In this document: piece after piece, positions 9,120 to 17,730 of the stretch
How positions within the stretch are numbered: the stretch's first letter is position 1
How the letters are laid out: every line of letters starts with the position of its first letter
Origin: Azospirillaceae bacterium
GTDB lineage: Bacteria > Pseudomonadota > Alphaproteobacteria > Azospirillales > Azospirillaceae
Length of the DNA stretch: 64,000 nucleotides
Assembly: GCA_028283825.1 (NCBI GenBank)
Contig: JAPWJW010000001.1
Span: 124,001-188,000 of the forward strand
Reading direction: 5' to 3'
The notes under the pieces: generated by a model
What the model was told of the DNA's origin: nothing
Seen by the model: only the letters and a program-made list of their open reading frames with translations
Database searches by the model: none
Translations under genes and position numbers: made by a program

Positions 9120-10749
9120 AATCGCCCCCTCGACATGGCCGGCCGAGTTGGCCGCACGGTATCGCGCGCTGGGCTATTGGCGCGGGATCGACCTGACCGC
9201 CCCCGTGCGGGAACGGGCCCGGACTACGCCTGACCGCATCGCGCTGATCGATTCCGCCGGACGCCGGCTCAGCTACGCCGAACTGGACCACACAGCGGAC
9301 CGGGCGGCGGCGGCGCTACGCCAGTGGGGATTGAACGCCGGCGACCGCCTGATCCTGCAACTTCCCAACGTCGTCGAACTGGTGGCCCTGCTGCTGGGCT
9401 CCATCCGCGCCGGGATCATCCCCGTCATGGTATTGCCCACACACCGGGAGCAGGAAGTCGGCCACCTGGCGCGCGCATCGGGTGCCGTCGCCTACGCCAT
9501 CCCCGACGTCATGGCCACCTATGACTTCCGGGCGCTGGCGCGGCGCGTGCGCGAGGCGGCACCGACGGTGCGTCAAATCCTGGTGGTCGGCGACCCTGGT
9601 GACGACCCGGCGGCGACCCGCTACGACGATCTGCTGGGCCGGGCGGTGGACGCCGAACGGTTCGCGGCGCCGGACCCGGCTGCGGTCGCGCTGTTCCTGC
9701 ATTCCGGTGGCACGGGGGGACTGCCCAAGCTGATCCCGCGCACCCATAATGATTATGAGTACAACGCCCGGGCCAGCGCCGAGCTGTGCGGCCTGGATGA
9801 GGACACCGTCTATCTGGTCAGCCTGTCGGCGGCGCACAACTTCCCCCTCGCCTGTCCCGGCATCCTGGGCACCTTCGCGGCCGGCGGCACCGTGGTGCTG
9901 GCCCGCGACCCCAGCCCGTCGTCGGTCTTCACCCTGATCGCGAAACACCGGGTGACGATCACCGCCGCCGTTCCCACCCTGGCGGCGCTGTGGCTGGAAG
10001 CGCGCGAATTCGACGACACCGACCTTTCCAGCCTGCGTGTCATCCAGGTGGGCGGGGCGAAACTGGCCCCGTCCCTGGCGGCGCGCCTGCACGAGGTCTT
10101 CGGCATCCGGGTGCAGCAGGTCTTCGGCATGGCGGAAGGGTTGCTGAACTTCACGCGCGACGACGACGCCATCGACCTGGTGGAAACCACCCAGGGCCGG
10201 CCGCTGTCGCCCGACGATGAAATCCGTATCGTCGATGAGGCGGGGGCCGAGGTGGCGGCCGGCGAGGTCGGCGAACTGTGGACCCGTGGCCCCTACACCA
10301 TCCGCCGCTATGCGGCCTCACCCGAGGTGAACGAGCGCGCCTTCACCCCGGACGGTTTTTACAAGACCGGCGACATGGTGCGCCGCCTTGCCGCCGGACA
10401 TCTGGTGGTGGAGGGCCGCGCCGGCGACCAGATCAACCGGGGGGCGGAGAAGTTCTCCGCCATCGAGATCGAGGACCATCTGATCGACCATCCCCTGGTG
10501 CGCGAGGTCGCCGTGATCGGCGTGCCCGACCCGGAACTGGGCCAGGCGTCCTGCGCCTTCATCCGGCCGCTGGAAGCACCACCCAGCCTGCGCGACCTGA
10601 AGGGTTTCCTGCGGGCGCGGGGTGTCGCGACCTACAAGCTGCCCGATCACATCCGCACGGTGGCCGAAATACCGCTGACCCGCTTCGGCAAGATCGACCG
10701 TAAGCGCCTTCTGGTCCAGTACAGCGATGCGATCGAGGCACAGCAATAA
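9112..10749 (+). CDS. Salicyl-AMP ligase (stand-alone aryl-acid adenylating enzyme)
   Basis: A 545-residue acyl-adenylating enzyme of the EntE/DhbE/MbtA/YbtE family, which activates an aryl acid for loading onto a carrier protein. The P-loop SGGTGGLPKLIPRTH lies near residues 198-212, the pocket segment HNFPLACPG at 242-250 and the C-terminal Lys motif FGKIDRKRL near 525. In dihydroxybenzoate enzymes the residue here read as Cys 248 is Ser; Cys is known in salicylate activators, which agrees with the adjacent salicylate synthase. It is the last gene of the operon. Confidence 0.87.
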   Translation: MAEIAPSTWPAELAARYRALGYWRGIDLTAPVRERARTTPDRIALIDSAGRRLSYAELDHTADRAAAALRQWGLNAGDRLILQLPNVVELVALLLGSIRAGIIPVMVLPTHREQEVGHLARASGAVAYAIPDVMATYDFRALARRVREAAPTVRQILVVGDPGDDPAATRYDDLLGRAVDAERFAAPDPAAVALFLHSGGTGGLPKLIPRTHNDYEYNARASAELCGLDEDTVYLVSLSAAHNFPLACPGILGTFAAGGTVVLARDPSPSSVFTLIAKHRVTITAAVPTLAALWLEAREFDDTDLSSLRVIQVGGAKLAPSLAARLHEVFGIRVQQVFGMAEGLLNFTRDDDAIDLVETTQGRPLSPDDEIRIVDEAGAEVAAGEVGELWTRGPYTIRRYAASPEVNERAFTPDGFYKTGDMVRRLAAGHLVVEGRAGDQINRGAEKFSAIEIEDHLIDHPLVREVAVIGVPDPELGQASCAFIRPLEAPPSLRDLKGFLRARGVATYKLPDHIRTVAEIPLTRFGKIDRKRLLVQYSDAIEAQQ

Positions 10750-10750
10750 A

Positions 10751-10766
10751 AATGAAACGTTTCATT
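10751..10766. promoter_or_regulatory. LacI-family operator (perfect palindrome)
   Basis: AATGAAACGTTTCATT is a perfect 16-bp palindrome with a central CG, the hallmark of LacI/GalR operators, 120 bases upstream of the lacI-type gene. The 14-bp core ATGAAACGTTTCAT recurs exactly at 12018-12031. A TTGACA hexamer at 10787-10792 may be a -35 element for the regulator, but no good -10 follows. Autoregulation is likely. Confidence 0.75.
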
Positions 10767-10886
10767 CGTTCTTGCCACCACATCGCTTGACACCGGCCCC
10801 GCCAGCTCACCCAATGGGCGGGCCGGCGGGGGTGGGTGGTACGTTCGTCCCGGCCCGGATCGAACGATTAAGGACCGTGCATTCAG

Positions 10887-11894
10887 ATGAACCGGGATGA
10901 AGGAACGGGCGGCAGGCGCCCGACCTTGAAGGACGTGGCCCTGGCCGCGGGGGTGTCGGTCGCCACGGTCTCATACGCCTTGAACGATGCGGGTTCCGTC
11001 GGGGGCGATACCCGCCGGCACGTGCTGGAGGTGGCGGCCCGCCTGGGCTACCGTCCCAACCTGAGCGCCAAGGCCATGCGCACCGGCAAGACCGGCGCCA
11101 TCGGCCTGATCCTGCCCGACCTGACCAACCCCTTTTTCCCCGCCCTGGCGCAGAACGTGGTGCACGCCGCGCGGGAAAGCGCCTACAGCGTCTTCGTCAC
11201 CGACACCCAGGGCTCGCAAGAGGCGGAGCGGGCGGCGGCCGAGGCACTGGTCCAGCGCGGCGTCGATGGCCTGATCTGGTTCCCCATCAATGATGAGGAC
11301 ACGCTGTCCGGCCTGGTCGACACCATCCCCGTGGTGGTGCTGGACCGCGACAACCCCCGGCACGACATCATCCAGATCGACGTGGCCTCCGGCGGCCGCA
11401 TGGCGGCGGAACGCCTGATCCAGGCCGGCCACCGTCGCGTCGGCGTCATTTCCGGCCCTGCCGACGTGCGCAGTTCGCGCCAGCGCTCCGACAGCAGCGC
11501 GGAGGTGCTGCGCCACCACGACGCCCTGGCCTGGCACCTGCACAACTCCTATTCCTTCGACCTGGAGCCGTCGGTGGCCGCCGCCGTCACCGACGGGTCG
11601 GTCACGGCCTTGTGCGTCGGCGCCGACCTGATCGCCCTGGGCGCCATCAAGGCCCTGCACCAGCGCGGCCTGCGCGTGCCGGACGACATCTCCATCATCG
11701 GGTTCGACAACATCCCCTACGCGGCCCTGACCTTCCCCGGCCTGTCCACCATCAACATCCCGGTGGAGGAGATGGGGATAGAGGCGGTGAACACCCTGCT
11801 GCGGCGCATCGCCCGGCCCGGCGAGTCCCGCCGCCGCCTGGTGTTCGACGTCGCCTATGTCGAGCGCGGCAGCGTGGCCCCGGCCCGACTTTAA
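10887..11894 (+). CDS. LacI-family transcriptional regulator
   Basis: A 335-residue regulator with an N-terminal LacI helix-turn-helix (residues about 13-35, TLKDVALAAGVSVATVSYAL), the hinge segment RPNLSAKAMRTGKT, and a periplasmic-binding-like sensor domain from about residue 70 (IGLILPDLTNPFF; IGFDNIPYA). It is flanked by two identical 14-bp palindromes, one upstream of itself and one on the promoter of the following TonB-nucleoside operon, so it very likely represses that operon and itself. The inducer is probably a nucleoside or ribose derivative, judged only from the target genes. Confidence 0.9.
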   Translation: MNRDEGTGGRRPTLKDVALAAGVSVATVSYALNDAGSVGGDTRRHVLEVAARLGYRPNLSAKAMRTGKTGAIGLILPDLTNPFFPALAQNVVHAARESAYSVFVTDTQGSQEAERAAAEALVQRGVDGLIWFPINDEDTLSGLVDTIPVVVLDRDNPRHDIIQIDVASGGRMAAERLIQAGHRRVGVISGPADVRSSRQRSDSSAEVLRHHDALAWHLHNSYSFDLEPSVAAAVTDGSVTALCVGADLIALGAIKALHQRGLRVPDDISIIGFDNIPYAALTFPGLSTINIPVEEMGIEAVNTLLRRIARPGESRRRLVFDVAYVERGSVAPARL

Positions 11895-11972
11895 GCGCCC
11901 TTCACCCCCAGGCGTCCCCTTCCCGCCCGCCGCGCGGGCTAAAACCTACCGGTTACCGTCCGTGACATTTAG

Positions 11973-12031
11973 ATGAAACGTATAAGTTGCTAATTGACCA
12001 TATCCCGAATCCAACTTATGAAACGTTTCAT
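11973..12031 (+). promoter_or_regulatory. Promoter of TonB/nucleoside operon with overlapping LacI operators
   Basis: A -35-like TTGACC (11994-11999) and a -10-like TATGAA (12017-12022) are separated by 17 bases. The perfect palindrome ATGAAACGTTTCAT at 12018-12031 covers the -10, so repressor binding would block RNA polymerase. A second site, ATGAAACGTATAAG at 11973-11986, keeps one intact half-site 45 bases upstream and could support cooperative binding. The TonB receptor start at 12108 follows after about 75 bases of leader. Confidence 0.65.
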
Positions 12032-12107
12032 CAAATCGCGCCGCATTGGGGTGGCGCTGGCGGCCGCGGGGCAGTCGCAGGCCGGGACCAGGAAGGGGAT
12101 TGGGGAA

Positions 12108-14609
12108 ATGAACCGGAAAATGGCGCGGCGGGGCATGGGGTTAGGTGGGTGGTGGCTGGCGGGGGTGTCGCTGTGGGCGCTGGCGGCAGGTGCTGCCCAT
12201 GCCGCCGATGGCGCGGCGTCGCCGGCGGGCGACGACAGCGGCCTGGATGAGATCGTCATCACCGCCCACAAGCTGGGCCTGGGGGAGACCCGGGCCAACA
12301 GCGTGGTGGATGAGGACGCCATCAAGGAACAGCCGCCTGGGCTGGATCCGCTGAAGATGATCAACCGGGTGCCCGGCGTGCTGGTGGGGTCCAGCGACGC
12401 CATGACCGGCAGCTTTTCCATGCGCCTCAGCATGCGCGGCCTGAACAAGGAACAGATCGGCATTTCGGTCGACGGCATCCCCAACGGGTCCACCCTGTCC
12501 AACGGCGGCACCATGCCGTCGCGCCTGCTGGATGGCGGCAACCTGGAGCACATCTCCGTCTCACAGTCGGCGGGGGAGATCGGCACGCCGTCGAACCAGG
12601 CGCTGGGCGGTTTCATCGACTACCAGACGCGCGATCCTAGTGACACGGCCGGCGGTGCCGTCGAACTGTCGGCCGGCGACGTGGGTTATCGCCGCGCCTT
12701 CGCCCGGCTGGACACGGGCGAAATGGCGCGCGGCCTGACGGGTTACCTCAGCGTATCGCATGAGGAACTGAACACCTGGCCCGGCGCGCAATCCGGCCAA
12801 AGCCGGCGCGACCATGCCGACCTCAAGCTGGTGAAGGAATTCGACAGCGGCGTGAAGGTGAAGGCCAGCCTCAGCTACAACAACCTGGCGGACAACGACT
12901 ATGACGCGGTCGCCCTGCGCGCCGTCACCGCCCCTTATTACAAGGCCAATTTCGAGAGCAATCCCAACACCGACGGGCTGACCGACACCTGGACCGGCAA
13001 TCCCAGCATCGACCAGAACAACCGCGGCACCCGCGGCATCGACAGCCGGGAATACTTCACCCACGTCGATGTCTATGTGCCCGTGACGGACAACATCTCC
13101 TTCACCGTCAAACCCTATTACCACCATGAGGAGGGGGCGGGCTGGTTCTACGTGCCCTACGTCCAGCTGCCCGCCAACGGCCAGCTGTACAGCGCCGTGC
13201 CCCAGGGCGGCAGCGTCACCGGCACGGTGCAGGAATGCTACGCCAACCAGTACGCCCACAGCGCCAGCGGCGCCCTGATCCCCCTGGCGGCCGTGACCTA
13301 CCCCACCGGCACCAGCGCCGCGGCGCTGAAGGCCGCCGGCTGCCCCGCCGCCGCCAAGTACCAGATGAACCCCACCAGCCAGTGGGGCGACCGCGAAGCC
13401 TCCCGCCGCAAGGGTGGTTACGAGATGAACCGCGAAGGCATGCTGAGCGAGGCCAAGGGCAGCATCGGCGACAACCAGGAGGTGCGCGTCGGCATGTGGT
13501 TCGAACACATCGACCGCTCCAAGACCCGCGACTGGTACAAGGTCACCGACGCGGCGCAAAGCGACGTCTACAGCGACAGCGGCCTGTATTCCATCACCCA
13601 GGACCGCCATTACGCATCCGACACGCACATGTATTACGGCCAGTACAAGCTGCGCTTCCTCGATGACAAGGCGGAACTGTCGGCCGGCCTGACCTACCAG
13701 GATTTCGATGAGACCTACCGCTCACCGGTGGAGTTCTACGGCACGCGGGGATTGAGCGTGCATTCCGACATCCTGCCCAAGGCCGGCCTGCTGTACCACC
13801 TGACCGACAATCTGGAACTGTTCGCCAGCGGGTCGCAGAACTTCAGCGCCCTGCCCGACACGGTGTTCGAGGGCACCGCCGCCATCGACAGCAAGAAGGG
13901 CATCCAGCCCGAGACGTCGAACAACTACGACATCGGCGCCCGCTGGGCCCTGGGCAATTTCGGCTTTTCCGTCCAGGGCTACTGGATCGACTACAACAAC
14001 CGCATCTCCATCCAGTACGGCAACCCGGACGGCGACATCTTCAGCCGCGATGCCACCACCACCTTCCTGAACCAGGGCGGCATCACCTCACGCGGGGTGG
14101 AGGTGACGGCGACCGCCCAGTTCGGCGCAGTCGACCTGTATGGCAACTACGCCTTCAACGACGCCTTCTACAAGGTGGCGACCCCGGCGGAGGGCATCGC
14201 CGCCGGCGACCCGGTGCTGGGCCAGCCGCGCCACAGCCTGTATGGCGAGGTGGGCTGGCGCCCGCTGGATCCCCTGCGCCTGATGGTCAACGCCCGCTAC
14301 GTCGGCCGCCAGGCTGGCACCTATGGTGCCGTGCAGAACACCGTCGTCACCGGCGGGCCCGCCTATTACCCCCGCGAATACATGCCGGCCTATACCCTGG
14401 TGGGCCTGTCGGCGACATACCGCCTGCCCGATGATTGGGTGGGGCCGCTGCACGACACCGAAATCGCCGTCAACGTCGACAACCTGCTGAACGAACATTA
14501 CCTGTCCGGCATCGGGATGGAACTGACGACCACCAACCCGCTGAGTTCGGGCCGCTATTTCCTGGGCAGCCCGCGCACCTTCGTCGTCACCCTGCGCGCC
14601 AAGTACTGA
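12108..14609 (+). CDS. TonB-dependent receptor, first gene of LacI-regulated nucleoside operon
   Basis: An 833-residue outer-membrane receptor. ATG 12108 is preferred because GGGGAA lies just upstream and the protein then starts with a signal peptide (hydrophobic core GWWLAGVSLWALAAG, cleavage near AHA). Upstream in-frame starts at 11994 and 12018 fall on the promoter and operator. The plug domain contains LDEIVITAHK and the IKEQPPGLDPLKMINRVPGV segment; the barrel ends in FVVTLRAKY with an aromatic last residue. The neighbours suggest it imports a nucleotide or nucleoside-like compound across the outer membrane; a metal chelate is not excluded. Confidence 0.88.
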   Translation: MNRKMARRGMGLGGWWLAGVSLWALAAGAAHAADGAASPAGDDSGLDEIVITAHKLGLGETRANSVVDEDAIKEQPPGLDPLKMINRVPGVLVGSSDAMTGSFSMRLSMRGLNKEQIGISVDGIPNGSTLSNGGTMPSRLLDGGNLEHISVSQSAGEIGTPSNQALGGFIDYQTRDPSDTAGGAVELSAGDVGYRRAFARLDTGEMARGLTGYLSVSHEELNTWPGAQSGQSRRDHADLKLVKEFDSGVKVKASLSYNNLADNDYDAVALRAVTAPYYKANFESNPNTDGLTDTWTGNPSIDQNNRGTRGIDSREYFTHVDVYVPVTDNISFTVKPYYHHEEGAGWFYVPYVQLPANGQLYSAVPQGGSVTGTVQECYANQYAHSASGALIPLAAVTYPTGTSAAALKAAGCPAAAKYQMNPTSQWGDREASRRKGGYEMNREGMLSEAKGSIGDNQEVRVGMWFEHIDRSKTRDWYKVTDAAQSDVYSDSGLYSITQDRHYASDTHMYYGQYKLRFLDDKAELSAGLTYQDFDETYRSPVEFYGTRGLSVHSDILPKAGLLYHLTDNLELFASGSQNFSALPDTVFEGTAAIDSKKGIQPETSNNYDIGARWALGNFGFSVQGYWIDYNNRISIQYGNPDGDIFSRDATTTFLNQGGITSRGVEVTATAQFGAVDLYGNYAFNDAFYKVATPAEGIAAGDPVLGQPRHSLYGEVGWRPLDPLRLMVNARYVGRQAGTYGAVQNTVVTGGPAYYPREYMPAYTLVGLSATYRLPDDWVGPLHDTEIAVNVDNLLNEHYLSGIGMELTTTNPLSSGRYFLGSPRTFVVTLRAKY

Positions 14610-14620
14610 GCCTGGAACCC

Positions 14621-14644
14621 GCCCCCGCCACCAACGGCGGGGGC
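14621..14644 (+). terminator. GC-rich hairpin after TonB receptor gene
   Basis: Perfect 9-bp arms GCCCCCGCC (14621-14629) and GGCGGGGGC (14636-14644) enclose a 6-base loop. The downstream tract ACTTTCCC is only weakly T-rich, so this may be a partial terminator or an mRNA-stabilising hairpin that lowers expression of downstream genes relative to the receptor. Confidence 0.55.
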
Positions 14645-14661
14645 ACTTTCCCGTTGGGGGC

Positions 14662-15750
14662 ATGATGTTCAACCGCCGATCCCTGCTGGCTGGCACCGGA
14701 GCCGCCCTGCTGACCCGCACGCGGCTGGCCCGGGCGGGCCTGCGTGAGGGCAGCCCGCTGCTGACCCGCATCGCCTTCGGCTGCTGCGACCATCCGGAAA
14801 TGGCGCAGGACATCTGGCCGGCCATCGCCGCCGCCGATCCCGACCTGTTCCTGTTCCTGGGCGACACCGTTTATGCCGACGACGCGGTGACGGCCAAGGT
14901 GGGCATCATCCCGGCCCTGGCGAAGATGTACCGCCTGCTGGACGGCAGCCCGGAATTCCGCGACTTCCGCGCCCGGGTGCCCATCGAGGCCACCTGGGAC
15001 GACCATGATTTCGGCGTCCACGACGGCGGCGGCGATTTCCCGCAGAAGGACGCGGCCCGCACCCTGTTCCTGGATTTCTTCCAGGCGCCGGCCGACGACC
15101 CGCGCCGCACCCGCCCCGACGGCGTCTATCGCGCCATCGAACTGGGCGCGCCGGAGCGGCGGGTGCAAATCCTGCTGCTGGATCTGCGCTACAACCGCGA
15201 CCCGCTGTTGCGGCATGCGGAGCCGGAACGGACGGCACCCAGCGGCTTCGGTCCCTATCTGCCCAACCTGGACCCGGCCGCCACCATGCTGGGCGGGGCG
15301 CAGTGGCGCTGGCTGGAGGAACAGCTGCGCCGACCGGCCAAGGTCCGGCTGATCGGGTCCAGCGTGCCCTACGCCGCCGGGCATCGCGGTTATGAGGCCT
15401 GGACCAACTTCCCCTTGGAACGCCAACGCCTGGCCGACCTGATCGGCCGCACCCGCGCCGGCGGTGTCGTCTTCCTGAGCGGGGAAATCCACTATGGCGA
15501 GATCAGCCGCCTGGACCAGCACACACCCTACCCACTTTACGACATCACCAGCAGCGGCCTGACCCATTACTGGCCCCTGCCCGGCCCCAATTCGAACCGC
15601 CTGCCCATCGGCACCGTCACCCAGCGCAATTTCGGCATGATCCACATCCTGTGGGAACCGCCGGAACCGCAGGTGGTGATGGAGGTGCGATTGGCGGACG
15701 GCACCATCGGCATCCAGCACACGGTGGCGCTGGACCGCCTGCACGCCTGA
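14662..15750 (+). CDS. PhoD-like metallophosphatase/phosphodiesterase, exported
   Basis: A 362-residue protein with an N-terminal NRRSLLAG segment and hydrophobic stretch, suggesting Tat export. PhoD-family metal-binding features are present: FGCCDHP, GDTVYAD at residues 67-73, WDDHDFG at 112-118 and SGEIHYGEIS from 273. PhoD-type enzymes hydrolyse phosphomonoesters or phosphodiesters in the periplasm using Fe/Ca. Placed between an outer-membrane receptor and a nucleoside importer, it probably dephosphorylates or cleaves the imported nucleotide-like substrate. It starts 53 bases after the receptor stop, after a GC-rich hairpin. Confidence 0.8.
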   Translation: MMFNRRSLLAGTGAALLTRTRLARAGLREGSPLLTRIAFGCCDHPEMAQDIWPAIAAADPDLFLFLGDTVYADDAVTAKVGIIPALAKMYRLLDGSPEFRDFRARVPIEATWDDHDFGVHDGGGDFPQKDAARTLFLDFFQAPADDPRRTRPDGVYRAIELGAPERRVQILLLDLRYNRDPLLRHAEPERTAPSGFGPYLPNLDPAATMLGGAQWRWLEEQLRRPAKVRLIGSSVPYAAGHRGYEAWTNFPLERQRLADLIGRTRAGGVVFLSGEIHYGEISRLDQHTPYPLYDITSSGLTHYWPLPGPNSNRLPIGTVTQRNFGMIHILWEPPEPQVVMEVRLADGTIGIQHTVALDRLHA

Positions 15751-15784
15751 CACAAATCTCTGTTTTGCTTCACGAAAGACCTAA

Positions 15785-16690
15785 ATGCCTTCCACAGCGG
15801 TAGTGATTGATTGCGATCCCGGCATTGACGACGCCCTGGCCCTGGCCCTGGCGGTGGCCTCACCCGAGTTGGACGTGCGAGCGGTGACCTGTGTCGCCGG
15901 CAACCGCCCCGTGGCCGTGACCACCCGCAACGCCCGGCGCCTGCTGGACCTGTTCGGCCGGCCGGACATCCCGGTCCATGCCGGTGCGGCCCGCCCCCTG
16001 CTGCATCCCGAGCCGCGCACCAACCTGGTGCACGGCGCCGACGGCCTGGGCGGGGTGGATCTGCCGCAGGATGGGGACGCGGTGGAGGATGAGCACGCCG
16101 CCGACGCCCTGGCCCGCCTGCTGCTGTCGCCGACCGGCCCCGAGCTGGCAGTGGTGGCCATGGGGCCCCTGACTAACCTGGCGCTGGCGGAGATCAGGCA
16201 CCCCGGCCTGCTGGCCCGGGCGCGCAGCGTCCACATCATGGGGGGTGCCGCCTTCTGCCCCGGCAACGTGACGCCGGCGGCGGAGTTCAACTTCTGGGCC
16301 GACCCGGCGGCGGCGCACGTGGTGATGACCGCCGGCGCACGGCTGGACCTGTTCCCCCTGGACGTCACCGCCCAAGCCGCCATGACGCCCGATTGGCTGA
16401 AGGACTTGGCTGCCGGACCCGGCCGTTCGACCCAGGCGCTGGCCGCCATGCTGGCGGTCTATGGCACGCAAGACCCGCTGCTGCACGACGCCTGCCCGGT
16501 CGCGGCCCTGCTGCGCCCCGGCCTGTTCCAGGGCGGCACCGGCGCCCTCACGGTGGATTACCGGCCGGGGGATGAAGAGGGCCGCTGCCATTTCACGCCC
16601 GCGGCGGAGGGTGCCGTGATGCTGAACACCGGCCTGGACGCGCCCGGCCTGCTGGCGCTGATGGCCGAACGGCTGGCGCGCCTGCCATGA
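15785..16690 (+). CDS. Nucleoside hydrolase (inosine-uridine preferring family)
   Basis: A 301-residue nucleoside hydrolase that splits nucleosides into ribose and base. The calcium-binding motif DCDPGIDDA is at residues 9-17, a central MGPLTNLALA and MGGA segment follows, and the family His is at 234 (HDACPVA). Length is normal. No signal peptide is seen, so it acts in the cytoplasm after import. It overlaps the next gene by ATGA and belongs to the nucleoside operon. Confidence 0.92.
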   Translation: MPSTAVVIDCDPGIDDALALALAVASPELDVRAVTCVAGNRPVAVTTRNARRLLDLFGRPDIPVHAGAARPLLHPEPRTNLVHGADGLGGVDLPQDGDAVEDEHAADALARLLLSPTGPELAVVAMGPLTNLALAEIRHPGLLARARSVHIMGGAAFCPGNVTPAAEFNFWADPAAAHVVMTAGARLDLFPLDVTAQAAMTPDWLKDLAAGPGRSTQALAAMLAVYGTQDPLLHDACPVAALLRPGLFQGGTGALTVDYRPGDEEGRCHFTPAAEGAVMLNTGLDAPGLLALMAERLARLP

Positions 16691-17730
16691 GAGGATGGAT
16701 CGTCCTGGCACTTGTCCTGCTGATGATGCCGGCCGGCGCCGGGGCGGAAACGCCGCCACGCGTGGCCTTTTTCGTCAACGGCGTGCTGGGCGACAAATCC
16801 TTCTTCGACAGCGCCGCGCGCGGCCTGCGCCAGGCGGGCGACGAACTGCATCTGCCGGTGCGCACGGTGGAGGGCGGTTTCGACCCGACGCGGTGGGAAA
16901 GCGGGCTGGTCGACCTGGCCGACAGCGGCGACTTCCCCATCATCGTCACCGGCACCTACACCATGGGCCCGCTGGTGCAGAAGGTGGCGCCGGACTATCC
17001 GGAGGTCACCTTCATCCTGTTCGACGGGGCGGTGGACTTCACCAAGTGCGCCTGCCGCAACGTCCACACCATCCGCTTCCGCCAGAATGAGGGCGGTTAT
17101 CTGGCCGGCGTGCTGGCGGCGGGACTGGCCCAGGCGGGCGCCGTGCCGGGTGCCGATCCCGGCACGGTGGGCCTGATCGGCGCCATGCCCATCCCGGTGA
17201 TCAACGACTTCGCCGCCGGCTTCATCGCCGGTGCCGCCGCCACCGCGCCCAATGTCACCGTGCTGCGCCAGTACGCCAACTCCTTCTCCGACCCCGCAAC
17301 GGGCAAGGAGATCGCCAAGGCCCAGTACGGCCAGGGCGCCGGAATCATCTTCCAGGTGGCGGGGGCCACCGGCCAGGGCGTGATCGAGGCGGCGGATGAG
17401 GCCGGGCGTTATGTCATCGGCGTGGATTCCGACCAGGCGGCGCTCTATCGGACATCCAACCCCGGCCGGGCGGCGCACATCCTGACCTCCGTCCTCAAGA
17501 ACGTGGATGCCACCGTGCTGCGCGCCCTGCGCCTGCTGGTGGCCGGCCGCCTGCCCCTGGGCACCACGGAATCCTTAGGATTGAAGGAGGGCGCCATCGG
17601 CCTGGCCGACAACCCCGATGCCGCCCTGCCCATACCGCCGGCGGTCAGGGCCGCCGTGGACCAGGCACGGGACGACATCATCAGCGGCCGCGTCACCGTA
17701 CCCACCGCCTTCGCAGGAGGGCCGAAATGA
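16687..17730 (+). CDS. BMP-family (nucleoside) ABC substrate-binding protein
   Basis: A 347-residue periplasmic binding protein of the BMP/PnrA/Med family, usually specific for nucleosides. The signal peptide covers about residues 1-20 (cleavage at AGAGA-E); there is no lipobox Cys. Typical segments are VNGVLGDKSFFDSAARG, FILFDGAV and NEGGYLAGVLAA. It precedes matching ATPase and two permease genes with ATGA overlaps on both sides. The ligand is probably a nucleoside, given the neighbouring hydrolase. Confidence 0.9.
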   Translation: MRGWIVLALVLLMMPAGAGAETPPRVAFFVNGVLGDKSFFDSAARGLRQAGDELHLPVRTVEGGFDPTRWESGLVDLADSGDFPIIVTGTYTMGPLVQKVAPDYPEVTFILFDGAVDFTKCACRNVHTIRFRQNEGGYLAGVLAAGLAQAGAVPGADPGTVGLIGAMPIPVINDFAAGFIAGAAATAPNVTVLRQYANSFSDPATGKEIAKAQYGQGAGIIFQVAGATGQGVIEAADEAGRYVIGVDSDQAALYRTSNPGRAAHILTSVLKNVDATVLRALRLLVAGRLPLGTTESLGLKEGAIGLADNPDAALPIPPAVRAAVDQARDDIISGRVTVPTAFAGGPK

